Shown: positions 16,264 to 25,735, counted from the stretch's first letter. The stretch: 64,000 nucleotides of DNA from Bacteroidota bacterium (GCA_023424395.1 JAFADY010000007.1:62001-126000), one strand, 5' to 3'. Numbers and translations: made by a program. The notes: generated by a model not told the origin, from the sequence alone.

Positions 16264-18330
16264 TCAATTCTTCAACGGCAACACCGAATATTGCCTTGAA
16301 TAACGCAGTTGTTGTTTCACGTAATCTTCGTCGTACGAAACCGTAACGTCCGTTACTTTACCGTTTTCATCGGTAACGAGCGTGTAAACGGGATTTACGA
16401 AACCTTTGTAAGGAGCGAGGTTCAGTTGGTTGTTGCGGTCTAATATCTCTTTGTGCAATGCCTGATTTACTTTCACGCCGTATGTCTCCACCAAGTTTTT
16501 GGCCGCTTCAAAATCGCCTTCCGATTTAATGCGTTGCACTTCCGAAAGCAGTTGGCCGAACAGATCGCGCAATTTGGCGTAATCGTTCACCACAAGGAAC
16601 GTTTTTCCGTCGCGCTGATTCACTACCACCACGCTGTCGGTTTTGCCGTTCTCCAACACCCAATTCGAAATGAGCGCGCGGTTGCGCATATGCGCCTGCT
16701 CAATGTTTTTGCCCGGCTGCACGCGCGTGAGCTGCGTCATTGCACCATTCATCAGGTATTTGTAATATTGCGCTTTGTACGCGTCCGCATCGGGAAGCAA
16801 GCCGAGTTCCACCATTTTGGCGTCGCCCAAATAATACAGCGCGAACAAATCGGCACGGGTTTCTTCAAGCGGTGAACCGTAAGCTCTCAGCGCGTCGCCG
16901 TCCACACCGGGAAGCAATTTTCCCGAACCGTGACCAAGGCATTCGTGAAGGTCTGTGTGCAGGTTATCGGTAAGCGCGCCGTATTTTTTGGACTGTTCGC
17001 GTTCAGTGTCGCTCCACATGAATTCTTCGTTAAAGCCGCTTCCTTGCGCCGCCGCGTCGTAAGCGGAGGTAATGTTATCGATGGTTACCGATTTAGATCC
17101 GTGATCTCTACGAATCCAATTGGCGTTGGGCAGGTTAATGCCGATGGGTGTTGCCGGATAGCAATCGCCACCTAAAATGGCTACGGTAATTACTTTTGCC
17201 GATACGCCTTTTACTTCTTCTTTTTTGAAACGGCTGTCAATGGGCGAATTGGTTTCAAACCATTGTGCGTTATCGCTGATGAGTTGCGTGCGTTTGGAAG
17301 CTTCTTCGCTTTTGAAGTTTACTATTGATTCCCACGTTGCTTTCATTCCAAGCGGATCGGTGTAGGTTTCGATGAATCCGTTGATGAAATCTACGCGCGA
17401 AACGGTATCGGTTACCCATTTTACGGAGTAATCGTCGAACGCTTTCAGGTCGCCCGATTGGTAATATGCAATAAGCGTGTTGATAATATCTTTTTGTTGA
17501 TTGTTTTCGGCAACGCCGGCTGCTTTTTGCAACCATTCCACAATGCGCGCGATGGCTTTATCGTACATCCCGCCCAATTTCCAAACCTGTTCAGAAACTA
17601 CGCCGTCTTTTTTTACCACCTTGCTGTTCAGGCCGTACGAAACGGGGGTATTATCGTTGGGATCTTTCATCGCGTTGTAAAAATCTTCCACTTCTTTTTG
17701 GGTAACGCCTTCGTAGAAATTTACCGCCGATGTGGAAACAATATCGGCTCCTGCCGCCTGATTCATTCGTTTGGGCATCACCTTGGCATCGAACATTACG
17801 GGCAATATTTCGTTCAGCGTTTCATCGGCCGCCATTCCATCGCGGAAAGGCATCCTTCCCGGGTCAACGCCTTTTACGAGTGATGTGAAATATTCGCGCG
17901 AAAATTTCGGCATAATCTTGTCTTCGGAATAGTGGTGATGAATGCCATTGGCCATCCAAATTTGTTTCAGATAAGTTTCAAAATTCTTCCAATCTTCCGA
18001 CGATTTATCGCCCATATAATTTTCGTACACGCCTTCGCACACCCGGCGAATGGTGAGGTTGTAACGGTTGTGTTGGTCAAACAAAATATCGCGGCCTTCC
18101 AACGCGGCTTGCGATAGATAGTAAATGAGCTCTTTTTGGGCGAGCGGCAGATTTTTAAATCCGGGCACGTAATAGCGCAGAATTTCAACATCGGCAAACC
18201 GATCTACTTTGTATTCGAAGTTGGCATCGGGCGAATCCGGCTCTGCCGACGCTTGCGGGCTTTCTGTTTTGTTGCCTGTACAGGCTGCTAACAGAAAAAT
18301 AGTTGATAGCATAAAAATAACTTTTTTCAT
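16264..18330 (-). CDS. Dipeptidyl peptidase III lipoprotein (M49)
   Basis: 688-residue zinc peptidase of family M49, releasing dipeptides from peptide N-termini. The start at 18330 gives a lipoprotein signal (MKKVIFMLSTIFLLAAC, Cys 17); the frame is open further upstream without conservation. The zinc motif HECLGH is at about 462-467 and the second motif EETRAD at 489-494. The cysteine form HECLGH is the variant described for Bacteroides thetaiotaomicron DPP III. Lipidation suggests a periplasmic or surface role in peptide digestion, fitting the amino-acid fermentation genes nearby. A TATCTTTG -7 element lies upstream at 18369-18376 on the minus strand. Confidence 0.93.
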   Translation of the reverse strand: MKKVIFMLSTIFLLAACTGNKTESPQASAEPDSPDANFEYKVDRFADVEILRYYVPGFKNLPLAQKELIYYLSQAALEGRDILFDQHNRYNLTIRRVCEGVYENYMGDKSSEDWKNFETYLKQIWMANGIHHHYSEDKIMPKFSREYFTSLVKGVDPGRMPFRDGMAADETLNEILPVMFDAKVMPKRMNQAAGADIVSTSAVNFYEGVTQKEVEDFYNAMKDPNDNTPVSYGLNSKVVKKDGVVSEQVWKLGGMYDKAIARIVEWLQKAAGVAENNQQKDIINTLIAYYQSGDLKAFDDYSVKWVTDTVSRVDFINGFIETYTDPLGMKATWESIVNFKSEEASKRTQLISDNAQWFETNSPIDSRFKKEEVKGVSAKVITVAILGGDCYPATPIGINLPNANWIRRDHGSKSVTIDNITSAYDAAAQGSGFNEEFMWSDTEREQSKKYGALTDNLHTDLHECLGHGSGKLLPGVDGDALRAYGSPLEETRADLFALYYLGDAKMVELGLLPDADAYKAQYYKYLMNGAMTQLTRVQPGKNIEQAHMRNRALISNWVLENGKTDSVVVVNQRDGKTFLVVNDYAKLRDLFGQLLSEVQRIKSEGDFEAAKNLVETYGVKVNQALHKEILDRNNQLNLAPYKGFVNPVYTLVTDENGKVTDVTVSYDEDYVKQQLRYSRQYSVLPLKN

Positions 18331-18433
18331 TTTTTTGTTTAGAAGGATTTGTTTTAAGTATTTGGTTGCAAAGATAAAGAATTTTTTACTCCATAAAACT
18401 ATCATTTCGATTATGTTTTATGGTAAAAAGTTG

Positions 18434-18441
18434 TAACTTTG
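18434..18441 (+). promoter_or_regulatory. Candidate -7 box (TAACTTTG) for the iorA operon
   Basis: Matches TAnnTTTG of Bacteroidetes promoters 55 bases before iorA. The -33 position reads TTAT rather than TTTG, so support is partial. Confidence 0.4.
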
Positions 18442-18495
18442 GCTTTCATTAATACCATTTTGTTAATTGAAATATCTAAAAATTAAATACAACAA

Positions 18496-20100
18496 ATGAA
18501 AAAGCAATTGCTCTTAGGCGTGGAAGCCATCGCGCAAGGCGCCATCGATGCCGGTATATCGGGCGTTTATGCGTATCCCGGAACGCCCTCTACCGAAATT
18601 ACCGAACATATCCAACAATCGAAAATAGCCATTGAGCGAAATATTCATCGCGAGTGGGCTTCCAACGAAAAAACGGCGATGGAAAGCGCGCTCGGAATGT
18701 CGTACGCCGGAAAACGCGCGTTGGTATGTATGAAACACGTGGGATTAAACGTGGCGGCCGATTGTTTTATGAACGCCGCCATTACGGGCGCCAACGGCGG
18801 GCTTGTAGTGCTGAGCGCCGATGACCCATCGATGCACTCGTCGCAGAACGAACAAGATTCACGCGTATACGGAAAATTCGCGATGATCCCCATTTTAGAG
18901 CCGTCCAATCAGCAGGAAGCGTACGAAATGACAAAACTCGCTTTCGACCTATCCGAAAAGCTGGAAACACCCGTTTTGTTGCGCATCACCACCCGCTTGG
19001 CGCATTCGCGCGCGGGCGTGGAAACATCGGATACTATTCGTGCCGAAAACACAATGAAAACGCCCGCGGATAAACGGCAATATGTGTTGTTGCCCGTTAT
19101 CGCGAAAAAGCGTTACCAACTTTTATTAAACAAACAAGAATTATTTATCGCGGAAGCGGAAAACGCGCCGTTCACCCAATTTATACCCGCAAAAGATACT
19201 TCCAAAGGCGTAGTTGCCTGCGGCATTGCTTATAATTACCTGATGGAGGTTTTTAAAGGAGAGGTTCCCTATCCCGTTTTGAAAATCACACAATATCCTT
19301 TCCCTGAAAAGCAAATGGCACAACTTGTGGCCGAATGCGATGAAATTGTGGTATTGGAAGAAGGATATCCCGTTGTGGAAGAACTATTAAGAGGTTTCCC
19401 CAAACAAGAAAAAATAAAAGGCCGGTTAGACGGTACGCTACCGCGAAGCGGCGAACTGAATCCCGACCATGTGGCACGGGCTTTCGGTTTGCCGGTGGGA
19501 GAGGGTTTACCCGCTTCGGAAATGATCGCCGGGCGCCCGCCTGCGCTTTGCAATGGATGCAGTCATAAAGATGTTTACAGCACGTTGAATGAAGTGCTGA
19601 AAGACTATCCCGACGGGCGCGTGTTCTCCGACATTGGTTGTTACACGTTGGGCGCGCTTCCGCCTTATGAAGCCATTAACACGTGTGTGGATATGGGCGC
19701 GTCCATCACGATGGCCAAAGGCGCTGCCGATGCCGGATTATTCCCCGCTGTTGCCGTTATTGGCGACTCCACGTTCACACACTCGGGAATGACGGGCTTG
19801 TTGGATGCCGTAAATGAGAACACAAATATCACCATAATTATTTCGGATAACGAATCCATCTCTATGACGGGCGGGCAGGAATCTTCCGCCAAAAACAAAA
19901 TTGAAGCTATTTGCAAAGGCATTGGCGTAGCGCCCGATCATATCATTCCATTGTTGCCTGTGCCTAAAAATCAGGAGGAGCTTCGGAGAATTATTCGGGA
20001 GGAGATTGAATATGAGGGCGTTTCGGTTATTATACCCAGAAGAATTTGTATTCAGAAAAACCGTCGTGATATAAAAATGAAAAGAAAAACCACTAAATAA
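18496..20100 (+). CDS. iorA: Indolepyruvate ferredoxin oxidoreductase alpha subunit, no ferredoxin domain
   Basis: 534-residue thiamine-pyrophosphate subunit that oxidatively decarboxylates arylpyruvates to aryl-acetyl-CoA with IorB. The N-terminal domain shows GVYAYPGTPSTEITEHI. The C-terminal TPP site is GDSTFTHSGMTGLLDAVNEN near 420, followed by SDNESISMTGGQ, with a cysteine pair in ALCNGCSHKD near 352. Many IorA proteins exceed 600 residues and end in a 2[4Fe-4S] ferredoxin domain; this one stops after VIIPRRICIQKNRR with no CxxCxxC cluster, so electrons must leave by another route. First gene of a four-gene plus-strand operon. Confidence 0.92.
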   Translation: MKKQLLLGVEAIAQGAIDAGISGVYAYPGTPSTEITEHIQQSKIAIERNIHREWASNEKTAMESALGMSYAGKRALVCMKHVGLNVAADCFMNAAITGANGGLVVLSADDPSMHSSQNEQDSRVYGKFAMIPILEPSNQQEAYEMTKLAFDLSEKLETPVLLRITTRLAHSRAGVETSDTIRAENTMKTPADKRQYVLLPVIAKKRYQLLLNKQELFIAEAENAPFTQFIPAKDTSKGVVACGIAYNYLMEVFKGEVPYPVLKITQYPFPEKQMAQLVAECDEIVVLEEGYPVVEELLRGFPKQEKIKGRLDGTLPRSGELNPDHVARAFGLPVGEGLPASEMIAGRPPALCNGCSHKDVYSTLNEVLKDYPDGRVFSDIGCYTLGALPPYEAINTCVDMGASITMAKGAADAGLFPAVAVIGDSTFTHSGMTGLLDAVNENTNITIIISDNESISMTGGQESSAKNKIEAICKGIGVAPDHIIPLLPVPKNQEELRRIIREEIEYEGVSVIIPRRICIQKNRRDIKMKRKTTK

Positions 20101-20110
20101 TTACGTTACT

Positions 20111-20698
20111 ATGAAAACAGATATTGTTTTAGCCGGTGTGGGCGGACAAGGAATTTTAACCATCGCGGCGGCATTGGGCGCGGCAGCTCTCACCAACAAT
20201 TTATATTTAAAGCAAGCCGAAACCCACGGAATGAGTCAGCGGGGTGGCGATGTGCAATCGTATTTACGTATTTCTGATACGCCTGTTTATTCCGACTTAA
20301 TCGCGCAGGGTACGGCTGACATTATTCTTTCGGTAGAACCGATGGAGGCGCTTCGCTACCTTCCGTTTTTAAAACCGGACGGTTTTGTAGTAACCAACTC
20401 CGTTCCTTTTATCAATATTCCCAATTATCCGGACGAAGTAGTGTTGATGAAGCAAATAAAATCATTGCCGAATCACGTAATCCTCGATGCCGACTCCATC
20501 GCGAAAGAAGCCACCGATAACGTGAGGGCGTCTAATTTTGTGATGCTTGGAGCGGCGTCGCCTTTCATCGAAATTCCGTTCGATTACTTGGAAAAAGGAA
20601 CCGAAGCTATTTTCGGAAGAAAAGGCAAGGAAGTGGTAGATATGAATCTGAAAGCGTTGAATGCCGGGCGGGAATTTGCGTTGAAATATGTAGGGTGA
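20111..20698 (+). CDS. iorB: Indolepyruvate oxidoreductase beta subunit
   Basis: 195-residue gamma-type 2-oxoacid:acceptor oxidoreductase subunit. Signature GVGGQGILTIAAALGAAA near residue 9 and AETHGMSQRGGDVQSYLRI near 36 place it as IorB, partner of iorA ten bases upstream. The stop codon is followed after ten bases by the long AAAGAAC/AAAGAGT heptamer array, then by the acyl-CoA synthetase gene. Confidence 0.94.
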   Translation: MKTDIVLAGVGGQGILTIAAALGAAALTNNLYLKQAETHGMSQRGGDVQSYLRISDTPVYSDLIAQGTADIILSVEPMEALRYLPFLKPDGFVVTNSVPFINIPNYPDEVVLMKQIKSLPNHVILDADSIAKEATDNVRASNFVMLGAASPFIEIPFDYLEKGTEAIFGRKGKEVVDMNLKALNAGREFALKYVG

Positions 20699-20708
20699 GA
20701 GAGAGAGT

Positions 20709-20785
20709 AAAGAACAAAGAGTAAAGAGTAAAGAACAAAGAGTAAAGAACAAAGAACAAAGAGTAAAGAACAAAGAGTAAAGAAC
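20709..20785. repeat. Heptamer array, 11 units of AAAGAAC or AAAGAGT
   Basis: Eleven uninterrupted 7-base units in two spellings. Writing C for AAAGAAC and T for AAAGAGT the order is C T T C T C C T C T C. It is the longest heptamer array in the window and lies inside the ior operon between iorB and the ADP-forming synthetase gene. Confidence 0.9.
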
Positions 20786-20894
20786 GCACAAGAGGAAATT
20801 TTGCCGCAGTATCGAGCTGTTGAGCAAATCGGACTATTAAAGGCGAAACATAAAGTGGCGGGCTGTAAGCCTAATTTAACTGTTCTTCTACCTT

Positions 20895-20929
20895 GTATTC
20901 GTAATTAGTAATTCATAATTTGTAATTTA
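20895..20929. repeat. Heptamer array (TAATTNN, 5 units) before the acyl-CoA synthetase start
   Basis: GTATTCG, TAATTAG, TAATTCA, TAATTTG, TAATTTA, ending three bases before the start codon at 20933, so it occupies the usual ribosome-binding region. Confidence 0.75.
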
Positions 20930-20932
20930 TCT

Positions 20933-23008
20933 ATGATAACACCACAATTGATAAACCCCAAAAGTATTGCCGTTATTGGCGCGTCTGAAAATAGTGAGAA
21001 GCCGGGCGGCAAAGCACTTTATAACCTTAAAAACGGAACTTTTAGCGGGAATTTGTATGCCGTAAATCCAAAAAGTGACAATGTGCAGGGCGTGTCTACT
21101 TTTAAAAACGCAGAAGCGTTGCCGCAAACCGATTTGGCCATTCTTGCCATTCCCGCCACAATGTGCGTGCCCACAATGAACGTGTTGCTGGAACAAAAAA
21201 ACACAAAAGCCATCATTGTGCTTTCCGCCGGATTTTCTGAAATGGGTGTCGAAGGCAAAAAATTAGAGCAGGAAATGGCTCATTTGGCCGACGCGCATCA
21301 GGCAACGCTTATCGGGCCGAACTGCATTGGCGTAATGAATCCGTTGCATCAATCGGTATTTACCACTCCCGTGCCCGAAATGGAGTGGGAGGGCGCAGCG
21401 CTCGTTTCGAGTTCGGGGGCCACGTGTGTGTTTATCTTGGAATCGGCATTGAGCAAAGGACTTGCTTTTTCTTCGGTATTTTCGGTAGGCAATGCCGTAC
21501 AAACGTGCGTAGAAGATGTGTTGGAATATTTGAATGAAACATATGAAACAGGAAAATCGCCCCGAACGGTACTGCTCTATATCGAAAGCATAAAAAAACC
21601 GCAATTGTTATTGAAGAACGCACGAGAACTTATCGCCAAAGGCTGCCGTATTGCAGCTGTAAAATCGGGAACATCAGATGCCGGCGGGCGTGCTGCTGCA
21701 TCGCATACGGGCGCGATGCTTAATCCGGATATGGCTGTAGACGCGCTTTTTCGGAAAGCGGGCATTATTCGTTGCAAAAGTCGCGGCGAACTGACGGCGG
21801 TCGGAGCCGTTTTGCAACATCCCGAATTAAAAGGCAAACGCATCGGCATTATCACGCACGCGGGCGGGCCGGCCGTGATGCTTACCGATGTGCTCTCCAA
21901 CGGCGGAATGGAAGTGCCGCACTTATCAGATGAAACGATGAGTGCGTTGCTTGCCGAGCTTTTTGACGGTTCGTCCACCGCCAATCCCATTGATATTCTT
22001 GCCACGGGAACGGCTGGGCAATTGGAGAAATGCATCCGCTTTTGCGATGTGTTGGAAAATATCGACGGCATTGTGGTTATTTTCGGCAGTCCGGGGTTGT
22101 TTTCCAATGCCGATGCCTATCGGGTTATCCGCGAACAGCAAAAGAGTTGCCGAAAACCTATTTACGCCGTGCTTCCCTCTGTGCTGAATGCAGAAGAAGA
22201 AATGAAACAGTTTGTAAACAACGGCGGTATTTTCTTTGATGATGAAGCGGTTTTGGGGAATGCGTTGATAAAAGAAAGCGGATATATGGCACCTTTTATT
22301 GAAAAAGAACCTGATCGGTTAGAAAATAAGAATGAAATTAAAACTTTATTAAAAGATAAAAACGGATTGATCTCTACTGATATAGGTTTTGAATTGTTGG
22401 ATTTAATGGGAATCTCACGCCCACAAAACCGCATTATTCAAACTGAAGAAGCCGCGTTAACGGCAGTGCACGAATTGGGATTTCCATTGGTGATGAAAGT
22501 GATGGGCCCGTCGCACAAATCGGATGTGGGGGGTGTGGTTTTAAACGTGAAAACGACTGATGCCGTAAAAGAGCACTTTACCCGTTTAAGCGAGATAGAA
22601 AATGCCACAGGCGTTGAGCTTTGCCAAATGGAGAGCGGTGTGGAGGTGTTGATTGGTGTGAAGAAAGAATCCGGTTTCGGGCATCTTATCACGTGCGGAT
22701 TGGGTGGCATATTTGTGGAAGTGCTCAAAGATATTCAATATGCGTTGGCACCCGTGAACCGTGAAGAAGCGTTGCGAATGATTCGTTCATTGAAATCTTA
22801 TAAACTCATTCAGGGCGCGCGGGGAAAAGAAGGCATTAACGAAGAAGTATTCGCCGATGTTATCTGCAAAATATCCGATCTCCTGACCCTTGTTCCCGAA
22901 ATCGAAGAAATGGACTTAAATCCGTTGATGGGACGCGGCAATCATCTTTCGGCAGTGGATGTGGTTATCAAACTCGAGACCCAAAAATCAAAACTTAAAA
23001 CGAAGTAA
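20933..23008 (+). CDS. ADP-forming acyl-CoA synthetase, fused alpha-beta (aryl-acetate forming)
   Basis: 691-residue fused NDP-forming acyl-CoA synthetase. Order: CoA-binding Rossmann domain (PKSIAVIGASENSEKPGGKA), ligase domains with the phosphorylated histidine in AAASHTGAML near 262, and a C-terminal ATP-grasp domain (from about 475, FPLVMKVMGPSHKSDVGGVV). Such enzymes turn acyl-CoA, ADP and phosphate into acid, CoA and ATP. Its place after iorAB points to aryl-acetyl-CoA as substrate and to substrate-level ATP formation. The last residues (QKSKLKTK) are encoded by a short heptamer repeat at 22982-23002. Two bases separate it from the aminotransferase gene. Confidence 0.9.
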   Translation: MITPQLINPKSIAVIGASENSEKPGGKALYNLKNGTFSGNLYAVNPKSDNVQGVSTFKNAEALPQTDLAILAIPATMCVPTMNVLLEQKNTKAIIVLSAGFSEMGVEGKKLEQEMAHLADAHQATLIGPNCIGVMNPLHQSVFTTPVPEMEWEGAALVSSSGATCVFILESALSKGLAFSSVFSVGNAVQTCVEDVLEYLNETYETGKSPRTVLLYIESIKKPQLLLKNARELIAKGCRIAAVKSGTSDAGGRAAASHTGAMLNPDMAVDALFRKAGIIRCKSRGELTAVGAVLQHPELKGKRIGIITHAGGPAVMLTDVLSNGGMEVPHLSDETMSALLAELFDGSSTANPIDILATGTAGQLEKCIRFCDVLENIDGIVVIFGSPGLFSNADAYRVIREQQKSCRKPIYAVLPSVLNAEEEMKQFVNNGGIFFDDEAVLGNALIKESGYMAPFIEKEPDRLENKNEIKTLLKDKNGLISTDIGFELLDLMGISRPQNRIIQTEEAALTAVHELGFPLVMKVMGPSHKSDVGGVVLNVKTTDAVKEHFTRLSEIENATGVELCQMESGVEVLIGVKKESGFGHLITCGLGGIFVEVLKDIQYALAPVNREEALRMIRSLKSYKLIQGARGKEGINEEVFADVICKISDLLTLVPEIEEMDLNPLMGRGNHLSAVDVVIKLETQKSKLKTK
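22982..23002. repeat. Short heptamer array in the 3' end of the synthetase gene
   Basis: CAAAAAT, CAAAACT, TAAAACG in tandem, translated as part of the C-terminal tail SKLKTK. Only three units, so individually weak; its spacing matches the other arrays. Confidence 0.45.
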
Positions 23009-23010
23009 TT

Positions 23011-24339
23011 ATGAATTTCCCAATCTCAAAAGAAATTTTACACGAAGCTGTAAAAAGCCTCAACATAAAACAGTTGGCAACCGCATCCATCCGCGATTTG
23101 GTGGCCTTGGTAAATGTGTTGGAACAGAAAACCGGAACCAAATTTGTGCGTATGGAAATGGGTGTTCCCGGGTTGCCATCGCCGCAAGTTGCCGTAGAGG
23201 CCGAAGCCGCTGCTATGCAGCGTGGCGTGAGCGCCGTTTATCCGAATTTGGACGGCGTGCCCGAGTTGAAATCGGAGATCGCCCGGTTTGTCAAACTCTT
23301 CGTTAACGTGGATGTAGAGCCGAAACATTGTGTGCCTGCTGTGGGTTCTACGCAGAGCACGTTCGCGTCGTTTTTGGTGGCGAACAACTGCCATAAAAAC
23401 CGAAGTAAGGGAACGTTGTTTATCGATCCCGGATTCAATGTGAATAAGTTACAGGTGAATTTGTTGCAGCAAAAATATGAATCGTTTGATGTTTTTCATT
23501 ATCGCGGTGAAAAACTACGAGATAAATTGGAAAGTTACCTACAAACCGGAGAATTTCAGAGCATCCTCTATTCCAATCCCAACAATCCCACCTGGCAATG
23601 TTTCACGACCGAAGAATTGCAAATTATCGGCGAGTTGGCCACCAAATACGATGTGATTGTGATAGAAGATTTGGCTTATTTCGGGATGGATTTCCGCCGC
23701 GATTATTCGCATCCCGGCACATTTCCCTATTTTCCCACCGCGGCAAGTTATACCGATAATTATTTGTTGCTCATCTCAAGTTCCAAAGCGTTCAGTTATG
23801 CTGGTCAGCGCGTGGGAATGATGGTGATTTCTCCCAAATTGTTCAGTCGAGAATTCCCCGATTTGGAGCAACGTTTCGGTCGTGCGCGTTTTGGTGAAGC
23901 AATGATTTCGGCTGCGCTTTATGGACTGTCGGCTGGCGTTACGCATTCCGCACAATTTGGATTAGCTGCGCTTTTGAAAGCAACCAACGATGGGCTTTTC
24001 AATTTTGTGGAATCCACAAAAATTTACGGCGAGAAAACCCATCTGACCAAAAAAATGTTTACCGATAACGGTTTTCATATCGTGTACGACAAAGACGGTA
24101 ATGAGCCCATCGGCGACGGTTTCTACTTCACCGTAGGTTTTAACGATTTAGACAGCAACCAAATATTGGAACTGATTTTGCAATACGGAATGTGCGCGCT
24201 TGCGCTCGATACCACCGGCAGCGAACTCAAAGGCGTACTGCGCATTTGCACGTCGCTTGTTCCCGAGGAGCAGCTGGATGAGTTGCAGGAAAGGCTGGAG
24301 AGATTACATGAAAATAAAAGTGTAAACACTGTCAACTGA
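23011..24339 (+). CDS. Class I/II PLP-dependent aminotransferase
   Basis: 442-residue fold-type I aminotransferase. The Schiff-base lysine is in ISSSKAFSYAGQRVG near residue 255, the cofactor Asn-Pro in SNPNNPTWQCF near 190 and the Asp in VIVIEDLAYFGMD. As the last gene of the iorA-iorB-synthetase operon it is the likely source of arylpyruvates from tyrosine, phenylalanine or tryptophan. Substrate specificity is inferred from operon context only. Confidence 0.88.
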   Translation: MNFPISKEILHEAVKSLNIKQLATASIRDLVALVNVLEQKTGTKFVRMEMGVPGLPSPQVAVEAEAAAMQRGVSAVYPNLDGVPELKSEIARFVKLFVNVDVEPKHCVPAVGSTQSTFASFLVANNCHKNRSKGTLFIDPGFNVNKLQVNLLQQKYESFDVFHYRGEKLRDKLESYLQTGEFQSILYSNPNNPTWQCFTTEELQIIGELATKYDVIVIEDLAYFGMDFRRDYSHPGTFPYFPTAASYTDNYLLLISSSKAFSYAGQRVGMMVISPKLFSREFPDLEQRFGRARFGEAMISAALYGLSAGVTHSAQFGLAALLKATNDGLFNFVESTKIYGEKTHLTKKMFTDNGFHIVYDKDGNEPIGDGFYFTVGFNDLDSNQILELILQYGMCALALDTTGSELKGVLRICTSLVPEEQLDELQERLERLHENKSVNTVN

Positions 24340-24448
24340 CGGAGAAAGGCTAAGATATCTTACACGCACTTCTCAAGCCGGCAAGCCAATACCGTTGTGC
24401 TTCCAATGTTTTGGGGTATATTTATTCGTTGGCTTAAATAACGCGCGG

Positions 24449-25636
24449 TCAGGCGTTTTTTCTCCGCCTGATTTCTTTTTCGATCAATCGCAACTCCCTG
24501 CTCGACTGCCCCTTTACCGACGAGTTCTCTTCGGCTCGGCGGAACAGATACGGCATCATGGTTTCCACTTGCCCGTAAGGCACATATTTAACTACGTTAT
24601 AACCTCGCTCCGCAAGGTTAAATGTGATGTGATCGCTCATGCCGTAAAGCTGTGAGAAGTAAATGGCGGGATGGTTTTTGGGTAAATTATATTCTTCGAT
24701 CAATTGCGACAACAACAGCGAACTCTCTTCGTTGTGCGTAGCCGCCATAAAATCTATGGTATCCACATTTTCAACAAAATAACGCATAATATCGTTAAAA
24801 TCTCTGTCCGTAGCGGGTTTATGGGGTTGTATGGGCGAGCGGTATCCTTTTTCAGCGGCGCGGGCGCGCTCTTTTTCCATATACGCGCCGCGTACAATCT
24901 TCAGGCCGAAACGAAATCCGCCATCCAAAGCCATTTGATGGTGCTGCTTGATGCGGGCGATGCTATCGTGGCGATACATCTGATACGTATTTTGAACGAT
25001 GGCTTTTACTTTGTTATATTTAGCCATCAGTTTCATCACCACATCGTCCAGCACGGGTTGTATCCATGTTTCTTCGGCGTCTATCAGCACCGGCACTTCC
25101 AATTCGTACCCTCGTTTAAAAATGGATTCTATCCTATCCCTTATCCTTTGGTATTCTGCCGATTCTTGTGGCGTCAGTTCGTGATGTTCGCTTACTTTTG
25201 CCAGCAGGTCGAATCGTCCGATACCTGTTACTTTGAAAGCGCTGAAAGGGATATTCTTGTTGTGATGAGCAAATTCTATTGTGCGGATCACCTCCCTGCA
25301 CGTGGCATCGAAGAGTTCCTCATCGTCCTCGCCTTCTACGGCAAAATCGAGAATGGAGCCTACGTGCCGTTGACTGAGTTTTTCTATCGTTTTGCTACAA
25401 TCTTCGATGGAGACGCCACCCACGAAGTGGCGGTAAATGGTTGCCCTTATCATTCCTTTCACCGGAAATCGAATGGCGAATGCCATGTTGACTAAATGTT
25501 TACCTAACTTAACTATTCCGCTGTTATTCATAATACGGAACAGCAGGTGAGTTTGTCTTAATTCGGCATCAGACTTGTTTCTAAAAGCGATTTCCGAGTT
25601 GTTGAAATCGATAGCGTTTGTGGTTTCGGACAGCAT
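24449..25636 (-). CDS. putA: Proline dehydrogenase
   Basis: 395-residue FAD-dependent proline dehydrogenase oxidising proline to pyrroline-5-carboxylate. The start at 25636 (MLSETTNAIDFNNSEIAF) is preferred; the frame also opens at 25666. Family motifs include VPVLIDAEETWIQPVLD, FGLKIVRGAYMEKERARAAE and ATHNEES, then GQVETMMPYLFRRAEENSS. It is monofunctional, unlike enterobacterial PutA, and the partner dehydrogenase pruA lies 20 kb away at 45365-46996. A TATTTTTG -7 box lies on the minus strand at 25664-25671, next to a terminator. Confidence 0.93.
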   Translation of the reverse strand: MLSETTNAIDFNNSEIAFRNKSDAELRQTHLLFRIMNNSGIVKLGKHLVNMAFAIRFPVKGMIRATIYRHFVGGVSIEDCSKTIEKLSQRHVGSILDFAVEGEDDEELFDATCREVIRTIEFAHHNKNIPFSAFKVTGIGRFDLLAKVSEHHELTPQESAEYQRIRDRIESIFKRGYELEVPVLIDAEETWIQPVLDDVVMKLMAKYNKVKAIVQNTYQMYRHDSIARIKQHHQMALDGGFRFGLKIVRGAYMEKERARAAEKGYRSPIQPHKPATDRDFNDIMRYFVENVDTIDFMAATHNEESSLLLSQLIEEYNLPKNHPAIYFSQLYGMSDHITFNLAERGYNVVKYVPYGQVETMMPYLFRRAEENSSVKGQSSRELRLIEKEIRRRKNA

Positions 25637-25670
25637 AGGGTTTATAAGTATAAGATTTGGGTACAAAAAT

Positions 25671-25713
25671 AAAAAAAAATCACTTCCGTTTCATTTGGAA
25701 GTGATTTTTTTTA
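25671..25713. terminator. Rho-independent terminator between the DJ-1-like gene and putA
   Basis: Strong hairpin AATCACTTCC/GGAAGTGATT flanked by A-run and T-run on the two sides, so it works on either strand. It is placed to end the exbB-exbD-tonB-DJ-1 transcript. Confidence 0.85.
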
Positions 25714-25735
25714 GTCATTTATCGTTTAAATAATT

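Noticed and set aside
20709..20785. Possible CRISPR array
   Set aside because: Units are 7 bases with no spacers, and no cas gene is present in the window.
24704..25495. Long open frame of 263 codons on the plus strand
   Set aside because: It lies wholly opposite the proline dehydrogenase gene, and its translation shows no domain; codon pattern of the other strand explains it.
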